From Theropithecus gelada (taxonomy: Eukaryota > Chordata > Mammalia > Primates > Cercopithecidae), in the NCBI RefSeq assembly GCF_003255815.1, contig NC_037682.1, forward strand, positions 49,687,131 through 49,751,130: a DNA stretch of 64,000 bases. Direction: 5' to 3'. A model generated the notes under the pieces. That model had not been told where the DNA came from and did not search any database. It was given only the letters and a program-made list of their open reading frames with translations. Position numbers and translations under genes: made by a program. Shown piece after piece: positions 46,642 to 57,480 of this stretch. Numbering within the stretch: position 1 is the stretch's first letter; each line of letters begins with the position of its first letter.

Positions 46642-47389
46642 TAGTTTGTTTATCATGTCTTTCTAGCATTTCTAGGTATTTTTTGGAAGGAGAATTTCAG
46701 ATTACCATTACCTATTGAAGACTATTTTCCCCGATACCCTCTTTATAAATTCCTCTCACACTTTTAATTTGCTTCTATTAGTCAGAATTTATTTCTTTTG
46801 CTCCCCTCCAAGACTACTGACAGGTACAATGTGTTTTAGAATTTTCCCTGTTGGATCTGGCTCTGATTCCTGGTGATCCCCGAGGTTTAATATGTTGCTA
46901 GAGAGCTCCAGATAGAGAATGCCACATGGAGGTTCCCAGGCTTCTGATGTGATTCCCCCACCCAACCAACTCATGAAGGGGAACTTATTTCAAGCCTGCT
47001 TTAGCTGGTCTCCCATGAACTCACCTCTCCCATGTGAAGGTTTTGTGGAACTCCAGCTCCAGCCTCTCCCCGTCTGAGAACAGCAGCTTATGGTGTTCGG
47101 AAAAGAGCATACTTATTCCTTAGATAGACTGGAATGTATCCCATTGATGCCAACTGCATTGAATAATCAGAATATGGCAGCAAGGCTTTGGAGCTTAGGG
47201 ATGAAATAATATTCATTCCATCAGGGTGGGGCAGGCCTCTAAATGCCCACAGCTGAAGGAAACCTGGACCAGGTTTCTCCCAGGCAGATCCTGAGCTGCC
47301 TCAGAGTCAGCAAAAAGGCACTGAAGTGGGAGGAGGGCCAATACCTCACATGCAGTGGAATTGGGGGAGCTAGGCTCATCTGCTTTTCG
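46642..47389. other. unannotated unique sequence
   Basis: No gene or clear repeat is seen. Confidence 0.4.
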
Positions 47390-47483
47390 GTCCTGACTCT
47401 GTCGCACATCTGCTAAGTCACTTTGGGCTCACTCTGTCTCATCTCTTACCATCAGTTTCCTGATGATACTAAGGCAATGGTGA

Positions 47484-47747
47484 GACCTATTTATTTTTTG
47501 TTAATTTCCCATGTTGCGAGCTCAGGCGGGGCAGGGTGGAGGGAGGTGGGGCAGGGTCACCCAGCAACATGGATGGTGCAGATTTGAACTCCAAACCTGT
47601 GTGAAGTATGTCATTACAGTTATGTATTTTTAGAGAAGATTTTATTTTTCCTCCAGAGCTCTCTATCTTAGAGAGAGAATGTATGCACTATACACTCTCT
47701 ACCTTAGAGTTCTGGAGGGAAAATAAAATCTTCTCTAAGATTTCTTC
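47484..47747. other. 264-bp insertion copied from nearby sequence, with fold-back
   Basis: 16-bp direct repeats 'actaaggcaatggtga' (47468-47483) and 'actaaggaaatggtga' (47748-47763) flank it. The first ~180 bp is a diverged copy of 46000-46167. The last part turns back: 47706-47740 is the reverse complement of 47628-47662 (32 of 35). A G-rich quadruplex motif lies at 47528-47556. This is consistent with template-switching repair or with an unusual retro-insertion. Confidence 0.7.
47628..47740. repeat. inverted repeat (hairpin), 35-bp arms
   Basis: Arms 47628-47662 and 47706-47740 pair at 32 of 35 positions around a 43-bp spacer that itself holds a short inverted 'gtatgcactatac'. Confidence 0.88.
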
Positions 47748-47854
47748 ACTAAGGAAATGGTGATAAGGTTGCTGGTCATGTCTACCTTATAATGTTGAAA
47801 TGACCAGATACCTCATAGATGTTATGTACATTTGGGAGAGAAGTGATGTTAACA

Positions 47855-47990
47855 TCTTCACTTTATGAAGGAAGAAACTGAGGCTCAGAGAGATGAAATT
47901 GGTTCTCTGAGGTCACACAGCCAGTGAGTGGCAGAGCTGGGGCTCAGCTCTAAAGCTTGTAACCCCAGGGCTCATTCCTTTTTCACAAGG
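47855..47990 (-). repeat. MIR SINE fragment
   Basis: 'aagaaactgaggctcagagagatgaaattgg', 'gaggtcacacagccagtgagtggcagagctgggg' is a very well preserved antisense MIR core. Confidence 0.88.
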
Positions 47991-48029
47991 CCACCACTGT
48001 AGAAATGTAAGATAAAGGCAGGAAGAGGG

Positions 48030-48260
48030 GAATCAAACGTTTATGAGCACCTCCTCTCTGCTAGCTGACCTGTGTGTGGCATATCACTTACTCTCCACAC
48101 CACAATCTAAGGTTAGAGGTTAATTGTCTTATGCTTATTTTACAGATGAGAAAACTGGGCATCAGAGACTGTCCATGATTTACCCAAAATAACATAGTAA
48201 TTTTAAGAGCTAGGACCTGGCATTGTCCAATTGCAAAATCTGTGCTCCTTCTGTTTTTAG
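48030..48260 (-). repeat. MIR SINE
   Basis: 'cgtttatgagcacctcctctc', 'ttattttacagatgagaaaactgggcatcagag' and 'aagagctaggacctgg' follow antisense MIR order. Confidence 0.82.
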
Positions 48261-48299
48261 TTTTTTTAACAATACTCTCCAGATATTGGCATTCTCCCC

Positions 48300-49100
48300 T
48301 AAAATCCATATGCATTTAGACAAGGTGCAAATCAATTAGTTCATACTTTGCTGCTGAGACTCCTTTGTGCCGAAGGTGATCAAGGTGCTCCCAGTTTTAT
48401 GCATTCAAACCCAATGAGGCCTCTTTCCCTACTTCTTGCATGACAGCCCAGAATTGAGAACCGCGGTGCATATGGTGTTTGCAAAATGCTAGTTGTGTAT
48501 GGGTGTTTAAACTTTAGTTTTGCATCTTTTAATTTATTTATGCAAGCAAGCCGCCTTTCATGAATTTTAATCGGTGCTGCCTTAAAGAAGTGCTTTCCAA
48601 ATGGGACAGCATTTGTGATCACCACTAAGCCATTCTAACTGCTTGCAGGCCTGGGGAGAGAGGCAGTAGAGAATATTAGCAAGCGCTGCACTGTCCCTGT
48701 GTCATCCCGGGCATTGTGGCGTAAAATGTGCTTCGTGTCTAGGAAAAAAACACAACTGTGACTCGAGTCTTTGGTTATTTTTAATGCTGAGCGGCAGAAC
48801 CACAGGGAATATTATGAGTTCCAAGATTTCTGACAAGAGGGACTCGCCGCTGAAGTGCTTTCTTCAGGAGAGAGAGAAACACTGCTACAAGTCTTTATTC
48901 ATTTATTTATCATGCTTCAGTTCCCTAAAAAAGAAAACACTTCTCCTGTGCAGGGGAAATTGCTTCAATGGATAGATTGCATTTAAATAATTTAAGTATA
49001 AAATTACTCCAACAGGCCGACTGATATTTCGAAAACGAAACAGTCACAATCACTTAAGAACGCCGGCAAAGTTCGTGATTTGGTGTGTAGATGAGGTATG
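48300..49100. other. candidate conserved non-coding element (enhancer-like)
   Basis: About 800 bp free of recognisable repeats, with retained CpGs in many short words ('gaaccgcggtgc', 'caagccgcctttc', 'tttaatcggtgc', 'aagcgctgcac', 'gaacgccggcaaagttcgtg') and AT-rich factor-site-like words such as 'tttaatttatttatg'. Frames of 81 codons (48380-48625, -) and 63 codons (48784-48975, +) show no protein family. The texture is that of deeply conserved developmental enhancers; this is inference. Confidence 0.35.
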
Positions 49101-50338
49101 AGAAGAGCTTCTCTCTGACTTGGGGAGAGGTCTCCACCTTGCCCCAGGTGAAGCTCGTTTCTGGTCAGGTTCTTCAAGAAGATGGTCTTGCAGACCCCAG
49201 AGCCTTGAAAGAGAGGTGAACTGCTCACACCTTTTGGGTTTTTGTCTTTATTTAAGCAGCTAGGTAATGTAGAGAAGCCACTGGATTTGTGTTTGGAAGA
49301 CTCCCATCTTTTCCGCAAAGTCCACTGGCCAGCCTCCACAGTCCTGGAGTTCCTCATTAATGGATATTAGCACTGACCTCCCAGGGCTGTCGGAGGCTGA
49401 ATTAGTTTCCTGAGAAGACCCAGCACGGGACTTAGCATGTAGTGGTCCATTTTGTTATGTGTGCAGTACATTCTTCCATGTGTCTGAGAGGCTGTTCCCA
49501 CAGAGCTGCCATCTGGATCTCTCTATTCTCAGGAAGACTTCAACCATGCTAATGATCAGCTTTCTGTGATCTGTCCATCCATGCCCACGTAAAATATTGA
49601 CTGAGGAGGTTCTGTCCTCTCCTGTGCAGACAGCATCTCTTCAAGTTGGTTTCTATAGTCCACTAGGATGCTGAAATGCCTGGAAAAGAAACGGGCCTAT
49701 GGTCAAATGCATTTGCAAAATGCTATACATTCATGCCCATTCTGGGGATTTACCAGGCATTCTGACATGCCAAAGGCTCTGAGAAGTCCTCCAGAAAGAT
49801 GCTTTTTTTGCTTTAATTCCACTTAATTCTGCATGTATTCATCTTATTTGGCAATGAGAGCCTCCCCACCCCACCCTCCCACCAACTGCCCTATTAATAT
49901 CTTTTGGAGTAGGACTTACTGAAACATACTTAGGGAAATTCTACTCTAAGGCGGTTCTTCCTCTCTCTACCCAACACTATTGACTTCTATCTTATTTTCT
50001 TCTGAACTTAATAGGACCAGCTTCAGGGGCTTCAACAACTTCTTCTGTTTACAATTAACTAATTAATGAAGCAGATGCTGGGTTTAAGATCAATAAAGCA
50101 TCATTCATACCCTCATGATGCAGCCAAGATGGAGACCAGACACATAATCAGGAAGGGTGATTGCTCTGTGCCTAGCGTTGTTAGCACGTGTGGAGTAAGG
50201 GCTGGGTTTCGGGTTCACAGGTCAGGATGAGGGGAGACACCTCATGACTGGCTTGAGAATGTCAGACGAGGTCTCCTGGAGGAGGAGTCCACATCCTGTT
50301 CTCTGTTGTCATCATCCCTTGAGGGGATTTTGCCTTCG
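49101..50338. other. unannotated repeat-free sequence
   Basis: No repeat is recognised. The 117-codon minus frame at 49004-49357 overlaps the element before it and has no protein features. Confidence 0.4.
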
Positions 50339-50638
50339 AGGCATTTAGAGGAAGCAGGGTGCGCGTGGGTATGGGCAGCCGCCTCTCAGCAGCACCAGTG
50401 TTTACTTTGAAGAGAAAATGTCTGCTTTGTAGGCAAATGTTTTCAGCATGGAAATGATCATTGCAATTGCTGTGGTTGTCACAAATGTTTCATCAGAGCC
50501 GATAAAGCAGCTGAGTGTTGGCAAAATCGATGAAAACATCTTGAGAAGTGTTCGCTGCCTACTTAACCGTCTGTGGCTCATCTGGTGTGAGGGAGGAGGG
50601 GAAGGAGGCGGTGAGCTGAGGCCACACATGAGATTTTG
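50339..50638. other. candidate conserved non-coding element
   Basis: Repeat-free, undecayed-looking sequence between two ordinary stretches, with CpGs ('gggtgcgcgtggg', 'gagccgataaagc', 'aaaatcgatgaaaac') and a palindromic 'aatgatcatt' at about 50454. A MIR begins immediately after. Confidence 0.3.
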
Positions 50639-50880
50639 AGGCAGTGTGGCATGGTGGATGGGAGTACAGGCTTTGGAGCCATAATGCTTTGTTTGAAACC
50701 CTGGCCCTGACTCTCGTGCGCTCGGTGACCTAGACAGGTTACCTAACTAACTTCTCTGTGCCTTCATTTTCTCATTTAGAAATTGGATAATAATATTACT
50801 GACTTCATGGTGGTGTTGTAAATATTTAAATGAGTCTACATATGTAAAGTGTTTTGGCACTTAATAAGCGTTAATTAAAA
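50639..50880 (+). repeat. MIR SINE, near full length
   Basis: 'aggcagtgtggcatggtgg', 'ctttggagccataatgc', 'ggtgacctagacaggttacctaac', 'ctctgtgccttcattttctcatttag', and 'cacttaataagcgttaatt' cover the MIR consensus end to end. Confidence 0.9.
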
Positions 50881-50974
50881 TAATTTATGAGATTTAAATA
50901 ATTAAAATAATTACTTGAATTGTTTGAGGTTCACAATCCTTACACCCATATGTCTCACCTGACAAAGAGGCTTT

Positions 50975-51200
50975 ACAAAGCACCATTCATTCAACAAGTA
51001 TTGATTGAGCACCTTCTGTGAACCAGACCCTAGTCTCAGGGTTAGCTTCCCAGTGGCAAATGAGACAAAGTCCAGGCTACTGTTTCCTTGAAGCACTCTT
51101 TCTGCTAAGGTAGACATACAAATCAAACAAATAAATAAGAAATCTTCAGATCATGATGTGTTATAAAGTACATAAGTCAGGGTAATGGACAGAAGAGTGT
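50975..51200 (-). repeat. L2 LINE 3' portion
   Basis: 'accattcattcaacaagtattgattgagcaccttctgtgaacc' and 'catacaaatcaaacaaataaataag' correspond to antisense L2. Confidence 0.8.
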
Positions 51201-52835
51201 AGTGGAATCACAACCCCCAAATAAACTCAGGTGGACACAGAGAACATGCATTTTATTTAAATTTCTCAACTTCTCTGACATTCTTCATGTGTTACCTAAT
51301 GGTTAGCATAAAAAGTAATTAGTTCAATCTGTAATTTTAATCTGACCAAATAATCTAAAGAGTCTCTTTAGGTTTTTGTTTTCCTACCTTTGGCTACAAA
51401 TCAAGATGGCATCCTGGTATACGCGGAGGAGAGGGTCTGATCTGGGACCTTGCACTCATTGGGAAGAAGGGCCCTCAAGATCCATGAGGCATTATTGTAC
51501 TGTCCTCTAGATTCTCTGGTCTAAGAAGTAGTGTGTTCTTCTGCCTGATGGCACCTGTCCTATTGCAGCTGAGCCCATGGCAAATGCCTTCATGCCTTCA
51601 TTTGCCTTGCTTCACTCTTTCAGTTTAATCTGAACCTTGTAACCCTCCCTGGCTAACTGATCTTCATCTCAGCTCTCCTTGGCACTGTTGACTCATCTGC
51701 AGCTCTGCCTCTGCCGGGATACCACCAGCCCTGGCGTCCATTCTTTATCCTCGGCTGAGAGTCATCTTTACTTTTGTTATGACAGACTCTACGACAAGTC
51801 CATTGCATCCCAAATCTGCTGCCTTTTAAATCACTTTCAGGAACTTCTGAGTCTTGAACATACTGCATGTAAACCAAGAGAAACTCAGGAAAGCAGTGAG
51901 CCAGCAGTTCCTACTAACTCTCTTGTACTGCCAGAGAGTATTACTGCCAGCAGGTACTCTTTCCCCAGAGTCCTATAACTGACGCAGGGCAGAATACTGC
52001 TTCATACTCTTCCTCTGCCCCTGCTTTCCCTCCCCTTATCTGAATGTTTCTAAGCTACTCCCCTTTAAAGTTTAGCCCTGAGATAAGCAGGAGGAAAAAT
52101 AAAAACCCTGGCATCAGACCTTCTTTTCCTTTCCCATTGTTTCTATTTTTTCTCTCCAAATGCCTCAGGTAGAAAGGGATAGAATTCTCTTTCCATGTCA
52201 ATACCTTCTTCTACTCTAGAGTAAGAAATCTCAATGCTGGACTTCCAGTTTCAGCTCTGACATGTAAAAAAAGTTTAGAATTCATCACTTCCATCCTTTC
52301 CGTAAGAAAAAAAACTGAGAAAACTAAAAGCCAGTGACTTTTCTTGACCCATCTGCAAAGTGAGATGACAAGGTAAGCCAATACCCCAAAATATGGGGAG
52401 ACAGGTAGATCCAGGGAAACAGAGCTGAGATCAGCTCATCTGGAACAGAAGCTGCTGGAGCCACAAACTGGCAGGAACAGTAAAATGCTAACATTGATTA
52501 ATTGTTTGAGGCTGAGTGTGGGCATTATAATATGGGAGCAAGAAACTCCTGGGGGCTGCAGTCTGAAGAAGCACCACACTCTTACGGGTTTTGCCTCTGG
52601 GAATCCCATCAGTTTCTCATGGTGAAGGGCCAAGAAAAATTCCCTAATGACTCTGGCAAAAGAAGGGGAAGAATAACCACTGTGAAATATATCCAGAGCA
52701 TTCTTCATAACAGAGTGCAACCTTCTGGTGGGGAGGGAGGAGAAAGATTTCATCAGAGCCTCATTCTACCCAGAGGAAGATCATTCATTCCTCCCACCCC
52801 AGACCTGTCTAGCCTTCCTGTCTCATCTAAGAAGG
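51201..52835. other. unannotated sequence
   Basis: No gene is supported. Open frames at 51679-51978 (+, 99 codons) and 52502-52918 (+, 138 codons) have no recognised domains; the latter runs into the L1M that follows. 51560-52120 could be an LTR that I cannot name. Confidence 0.35.
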
Positions 52836-54530
52836 AAAAGTGCCATGCCAATAGAAAAACACTTGTGAAGGTTACAGCCCACAGACTAAAAGATCACCTA
52901 CTAAATACTAGGATTTAATAAGTAATAGAATATTTCTATCCTAACAAATTTTACCACTACACCAATAGGACTCCAGCATAACAGTGGATTACAGCCAATA
53001 GAACCATTAGGTCACTGACTGTCTCCAAGGAAGAGTACTTAGTAAAGCCCGAGGACGACAAGGAAAACAAAAACAAGGATACTAGAGGAATCTGAAATCT
53101 CTAGCACCAGCTACAGAAATATTAACATAGCCCCAGTGCTAGCCAGCTTAACATAAATCCTCACAGTAAAGCCCTATTTACTTCAGTTTCTACAACTCAG
53201 CACATGTCAGTCTTTCAACAAACAAAAATTATAAGGCATTCTAAAAGTCAAGAAAAAACACACAGTCTGAAGAGACAAAGCAGCCAAGAGAACTAGACTA
53301 AGATATGACACAGATGTTGTAATTATCAGACATGGCATTTAAAATAACTATGATTAATATGTTAAAGGCCCTAATGGAAAAAGCAGACAACATACAAGAA
53401 TGGATGAGTAATGTAAACAGGGAGATGGAAATTCTAAGAAAGAATCAAAAGGAAATGCTAGAAATCAACAACACTGTAACAGAAATAAAGAATGCCTTTG
53501 ATGAGCTTATCAGTAGACATGAGAAAGGAAATAATCAGTGAACTTTCAAATAGGTCAATAGAAACTTCTGAAAATGAAATGCAAAGAGAAAAATAAGGGG
53601 GTAAAAACCCAACAGAACATCCAAGAACTATGGGATAATTTGAAAAGGTATAACATATGTATAGCTGGAATACCAGAAGAAGAAAGAGAGAATGGAGCAG
53701 AAGAAATATTGGAAGTAATAGTGGCTGATAATTTTCAGAAATGAATGATAGACCAAATCACAGATTCAGAAAGCTCAAACAGTTTCACTGAATACAAAAG
53801 GTCGATACCTAGGCATATTGTAGTCAAACCACTAAAAAACAAAAAATGAAAAAAAAAAGAGGAATTCTTGAAAGAAGCCTGGGTGGGGGATGATCTTGGG
53901 GAGAACCTTGCCCATGGAGAAACAAGATAATTATAGCAGACTTCTTATCAGAAACCATGCAAGTAGAAAGAGAGTAGAGCTAAATAATTACAGTGTCAAA
54001 AGAAATAAATAGCAACCTAGAATTCTATACCCAGTAACATTTCTTTCAAAAGTGAAGGAGAAACAAAGAGATTCTCTGATAAAGAAAAACTGAGAATTCA
54101 TTACCAGTGCATCTTCCTCACAAGAAATATAAAAAGTTTTTCAGACAGAAAGAAAATTATTTAAGTCAGAACTTGGATCTACAAAATGAAAGGAAGAATG
54201 TCAGAGAAAGAGTAAACGAAGGTAAGAAAAAGTCTTAGTTTTTCTTACTTTGAATTGATAACTGTTTAAAGTAATAATAGTAGCAATATATTGGATAAGC
54301 ATATGGATAAGTGAAATGAATGACAGCAATGCATAAAAGAAAAGGAAGGAGGAATTGGGAATAATCTATTACATGGTATCTTCATGTATAACTGTAAAGA
54401 AGTATACTGTTATTTGAAGGTGGAATTAGATTACTTAAAATATATATTGAAAACTTCAGGGCAGCTAAATCTTAATACTCAATAATCGTGATCCAACAAA
54501 AGTTTTAGAATAGGGAAATCGCATAGATAG
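52836..54530 (+). mobile_element. old L1M/HAL1 LINE, sense, ORF1 region
   Basis: Colinear with mammalian L1M/HAL1 ORF1: 'agatatgacacagatgttg', 'atggaaaaagcagacaacatacaagaatgg', 'atggaaattctaagaaagaatcaaaaggaaatgctagaaat', later 'cctagaattctatacccag' and 'aatttaag'-type 3' ORF1 sequence. 53332-53541 still reads as 69 residues of coiled-coil-like ORF1. Many stops and indels. Confidence 0.78.
53332..53541 (+). pseudogene. L1M/HAL1 ORF1 fragment (coiled-coil part)
   Basis: A 69-residue open stretch rich in E, K, N and I with heptad-like spacing, as in the coiled-coil region of L1 ORF1p. It is closed by a stop after 'GNNQ', and the ORF continues in other frames downstream, so it is degenerate. 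Confidence 0.75.
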
Positions 54531-55029
54531 ATTTCTTCTTCTTTTTCTTAATTATCATGTTGTGGTGCTGAGAAATAGACAATAAAGGGTAAGGCTATTG
54601 TATCAAAGAAATTGTCTTTTAGGGTCCACAAATAAATTCAGCCTGGCCTAAGTTTTCTTCCTTTGTTTCTTTGTCTGACACTTGCTTCCTGCCTGGACAT
54701 CCTGACCATCTTGGATGTAGCTTTGGGGAATTATTGAAAAGCCACCTTGCCTGAAGACAACCTATCCACAATACCCGAAAAGATTTTCCTGTTCTATTTT
54801 CTATGTCAAAACCTATAAAACTTAGAGATTCATATTAACTAACTGGGATACAGTCACAGAAAGACCTGACAAGTCATTCAAAATGAGACAAGAAAGAATT
54901 TAGTCAGATTGTTGTCCTCACAGCAAGCCAAGATTAATTCTCCCATTTGGAGGCAAGAAGGGGAGGGGGGAACTTCTTACAAGAAGGGAGAGTATAGAAA
55001 GAAGAAGTTAACTTTTAAAATTGAGGAAT
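54531..55029. other. unannotated sequence
   Basis: No gene or repeat is recognised. A G-rich purine run ('aaggggaggggggaac') lies near 54957-54972. Confidence 0.35.
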
Positions 55030-55180
55030 TAATGTCAATATGTTAAACTACTTTCTGGGACTTTCCTCACCCAAGGAAGTTTCATCATCTATAAACAATA
55101 ATACCAATATCCTGAGGAAGTGGTGAAGATTACATAAAATAGTTGTAAATAGCATAATTATTACTGTTACTATTATTATT
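55030..55180 (+). repeat. MIR SINE fragment
   Basis: 'tttcatcatctataaacaataataccaatatcc' and a (TTA)-rich end match the sense MIR 3' half. Confidence 0.6.
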
Positions 55181-55887
55181 AAAATGGCTATATGTTTTTT
55201 CTGTGTAACTTTACTCCTGGCTTCCTAATATAATTGTATCTCTATATTTTTCTACCTGATATACTAATATGCTCTCTTTATTATAGTGTAATATTTTCAT
55301 AAGTTGTTTAAAATCATAACTAGAACAATGTCCTTTATAGGGAAATGATATAAATGTAAATGAAATAAGCACACTACTTTTCATCCCAGTGCTAAATCCT
55401 ATTGTGGAATCCTGGAAGAGGGAAAGCTTATACTCAGGTGCCATCAGGCTCCAAGGGCAACTAAATGTTTGGAGATGGTATTTGTGTTGAATGTGGGAGA
55501 GACTCTTCTCCTACACTTTGCTGTGGCTCAGGCCTGGGAGCAGCTGCCACAGGAATAGGGTCATGCATAGCAAGGCCCCTGCCAAATGCATTCAGGGCAG
55601 AACAGAAAAGAGCATCCAGTCAAAGGGCCTGCAATGCTGGACCCATGGCTGCTGATGGAGAGAATTTGGGAAAGAATAAGGAAAGAAGAGAAATCAGATT
55701 GCAAAAGTTAAATGTGGAAAATGAATCAGTAAGCAAGATATGATCATAAGAGCAACAATAGCCAAAAAGAAGCAAATGTCATGCTTTAACTCCCTTTTGT
55801 AGGACAAGGTACTTAGCTCTCTCTGCCCCAGTTTCTTAATCTATGAAATGGTGATTAGAGTAAGGGGAGGACCTGAGATCTACCTGG
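55181..55887. other. unannotated sequence
   Basis: Contains a 92-codon frame at 55465-55743 (+) with clustered cysteines but no recognisable motif. No repeat is recognised. Confidence 0.4.
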
Positions 55888-56508
55888 CAAGGCTTCTTAA
55901 TTTTTTTTTTTTTTTTTTTAAATTACCATGAATCCTTTTGGCGGTCTGTTGACCTGTGAACCCTATCTTTCTTTGGATTTTCCCAGAAGCAGATTTTAAG
56001 TGCAAGTAACGTATTTGAGAGTTACAGAAAATACCTATAGAGAAGTATAAAAGGAAAGAAAGCCAATAAAGTGGGAAACTGGAGCTTTATCCTGCAGGAT
56101 ACTCTGTAAAAGGCGCAAAACCACTTCTCAGAATTTTTCTACCTGAAGGGTGAGGGAGCTGGGGTAATTATACACCTACTCCTAAGGGTGTTAATACCCT
56201 GGCACCTCAAGCCTGCCATGTGTGGGCATCCAGGCAGTGGTTCCTTGCATAGTTGGTGAGGTAGAGAGCCCTTAGACCCAGAGATTCAGATACTGACAGT
56301 TGGAAGCCACCTGGGGCATATTGAAAGGTTGGAGAGCTGTGCAAGGGGGCACTTCCAGCATCTGCTACAGACCCGCTTACCCGAATAATGTTTTAAAATG
56401 CATAAAATAAAATACACAGGATTACAACAAAAACCAATTATACTGAAATTTAGTTCTATCCGCAGACCCCCTTGGGGCACTCCAGGTTAAGAAGCCCTGC
56501 TAGGATTT
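55888..56508. mobile_element. non-autonomous DNA transposon with TIRs, hosting another repeat
   Basis: The left end 'caaggcttcttaattttt' and right end 'ttaagaagccctgct' are inverted repeats. Internal blocks 'ccttttggcggtctgttgacctgtgaacc' and 'aatgttttaaaatgcataaaataaaatacacagg' belong to a common mammalian DNA-transposon MITE whose name I do not recall. About 55972-56375 is a foreign insert. Confidence 0.6.
55972..56375. repeat. unclassified interspersed repeat inside the DNA transposon
   Basis: 'cccagaagcagattttaagtgcaagtaacg', 'ggtgagggagctggggtaattatacacc' and 'gagctgtgcaagggggcac' are familiar to me from a dispersed LTR-like repeat, strand and family uncertain. Confidence 0.4.
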
Positions 56509-57019
56509 CTTTTCCATGTGAAATTATATGGTTTTATGACCTAAGAGCACAGATTGTGTTACTCTGCTGGGAGGTGGTGGAGTAAAGCTCTGCCTATTCT
56601 ACATAGAAACTATTTCAGAGGAAAAATACACTTGCCCAACCTGACAATCCCCTACAGCTCAGGGACTATAAATGATGCTGCTGGGCTCTCTCACTCTCTT
56701 TCTATTTTTTTTTAACAGTGTTTGTTTTGCTTTGTTTATGTTTCTGTGTTTTTAGTGTGTCTTTTGTTAGCTCCCAAAGCACTCTGGGGCAGCAATTTGC
56801 CCACATGGCCCTGGCAGCAGCCCTGCCCCCTCAGTTGTCCCTGGGGAGCTTCATCTTTAAAGTGGTGTGTCTGAAGCACTAGGGTCCCATGCAGCCACAG
56901 AGGGCCAAGGTTCATCATGTGACTTCATGGTGCCAACAGGTGGTTGCGTGCGGGGTGCTGGAGCCACCGCCCCACTGGGAGCTGCACACCACTGAGACTC
57001 TATCCCACCTCCTAATGTG
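56509..57019. other. unannotated sequence
   Basis: A GC-richer part (56760-57000) is flanked by T-rich sequence. No gene or repeat is recognised. Confidence 0.4.
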
Positions 57020-57480
57020 ACTCCGTGGCTCTGTTACTCACAGCTAAATTACAGTATTATGACTTCATTGTTGAGTCCCAATTCTCATAATTATAGCCTA
57101 GAGATCTATTATTTGATTTGGTAACACCAAGTGCTTCTTTTCTAAATCATGTAATCTCTTGTAGCTTATTAATGTCAGGTTTGCGCACACGCAGGGACTT
57201 GGTTGTTTGCCAGGCAGAATCAAATTTTCAAATTTTCACTGTGTTATGTTACAGGGCTTTGCTTGTTACAATCTAATTATATTGGCACTGAAATACCGAA
57301 AACCAATTTATATTAGAAAGCACTTTAACTCTTTCTTTGGAGTGAATTTACATGCTTAAGTGTCTGCCACACCATTGGTCTTTGTATTTCCACTGGGAAA
57401 TTCCTTTTGGGATAAAGGTAAAAGTAATAGTCCCTTTGTATTAAAACGTCTGCTGTTCAAGGAAAAGAATTGTGAATGTT
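57020..57480. other. candidate conserved non-coding element
   Basis: Repeat-free AT-rich sequence with homeodomain-type words ('ctaattatattgg', 'gcttattaatgtc') and retained CpGs ('tttgcgcacacgc', 'aaataccgaaaacc', 'taaaacgtctgc'). No coding potential. Similar in texture to developmental enhancers. Confidence 0.3.

Larger units (their letters stand above)
47390..47835 (+). repeat. MIR SINE split by a 264-bp insertion
   Basis: Sense MIR pieces 47390-47483 ('gctaagtcactttgggctcactctgtctc', 'cagtttcctgatgat') and 47748-47835 ('aaatggtgataaggttgctgg', 'atgttgaaatgacc') become contiguous when 47484-47747 and one copy of the flanking repeat are removed. Confidence 0.65.

Noticed and set aside
49004..49357. 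117-codon open frame (-)
   Set aside because: No family recognised. The region looks like non-coding conserved sequence, and no splice or promoter evidence is visible.
52502..52918. 138-codon open frame (+)
   Set aside because: No recognisable family, and it runs into the L1M/HAL1 block.
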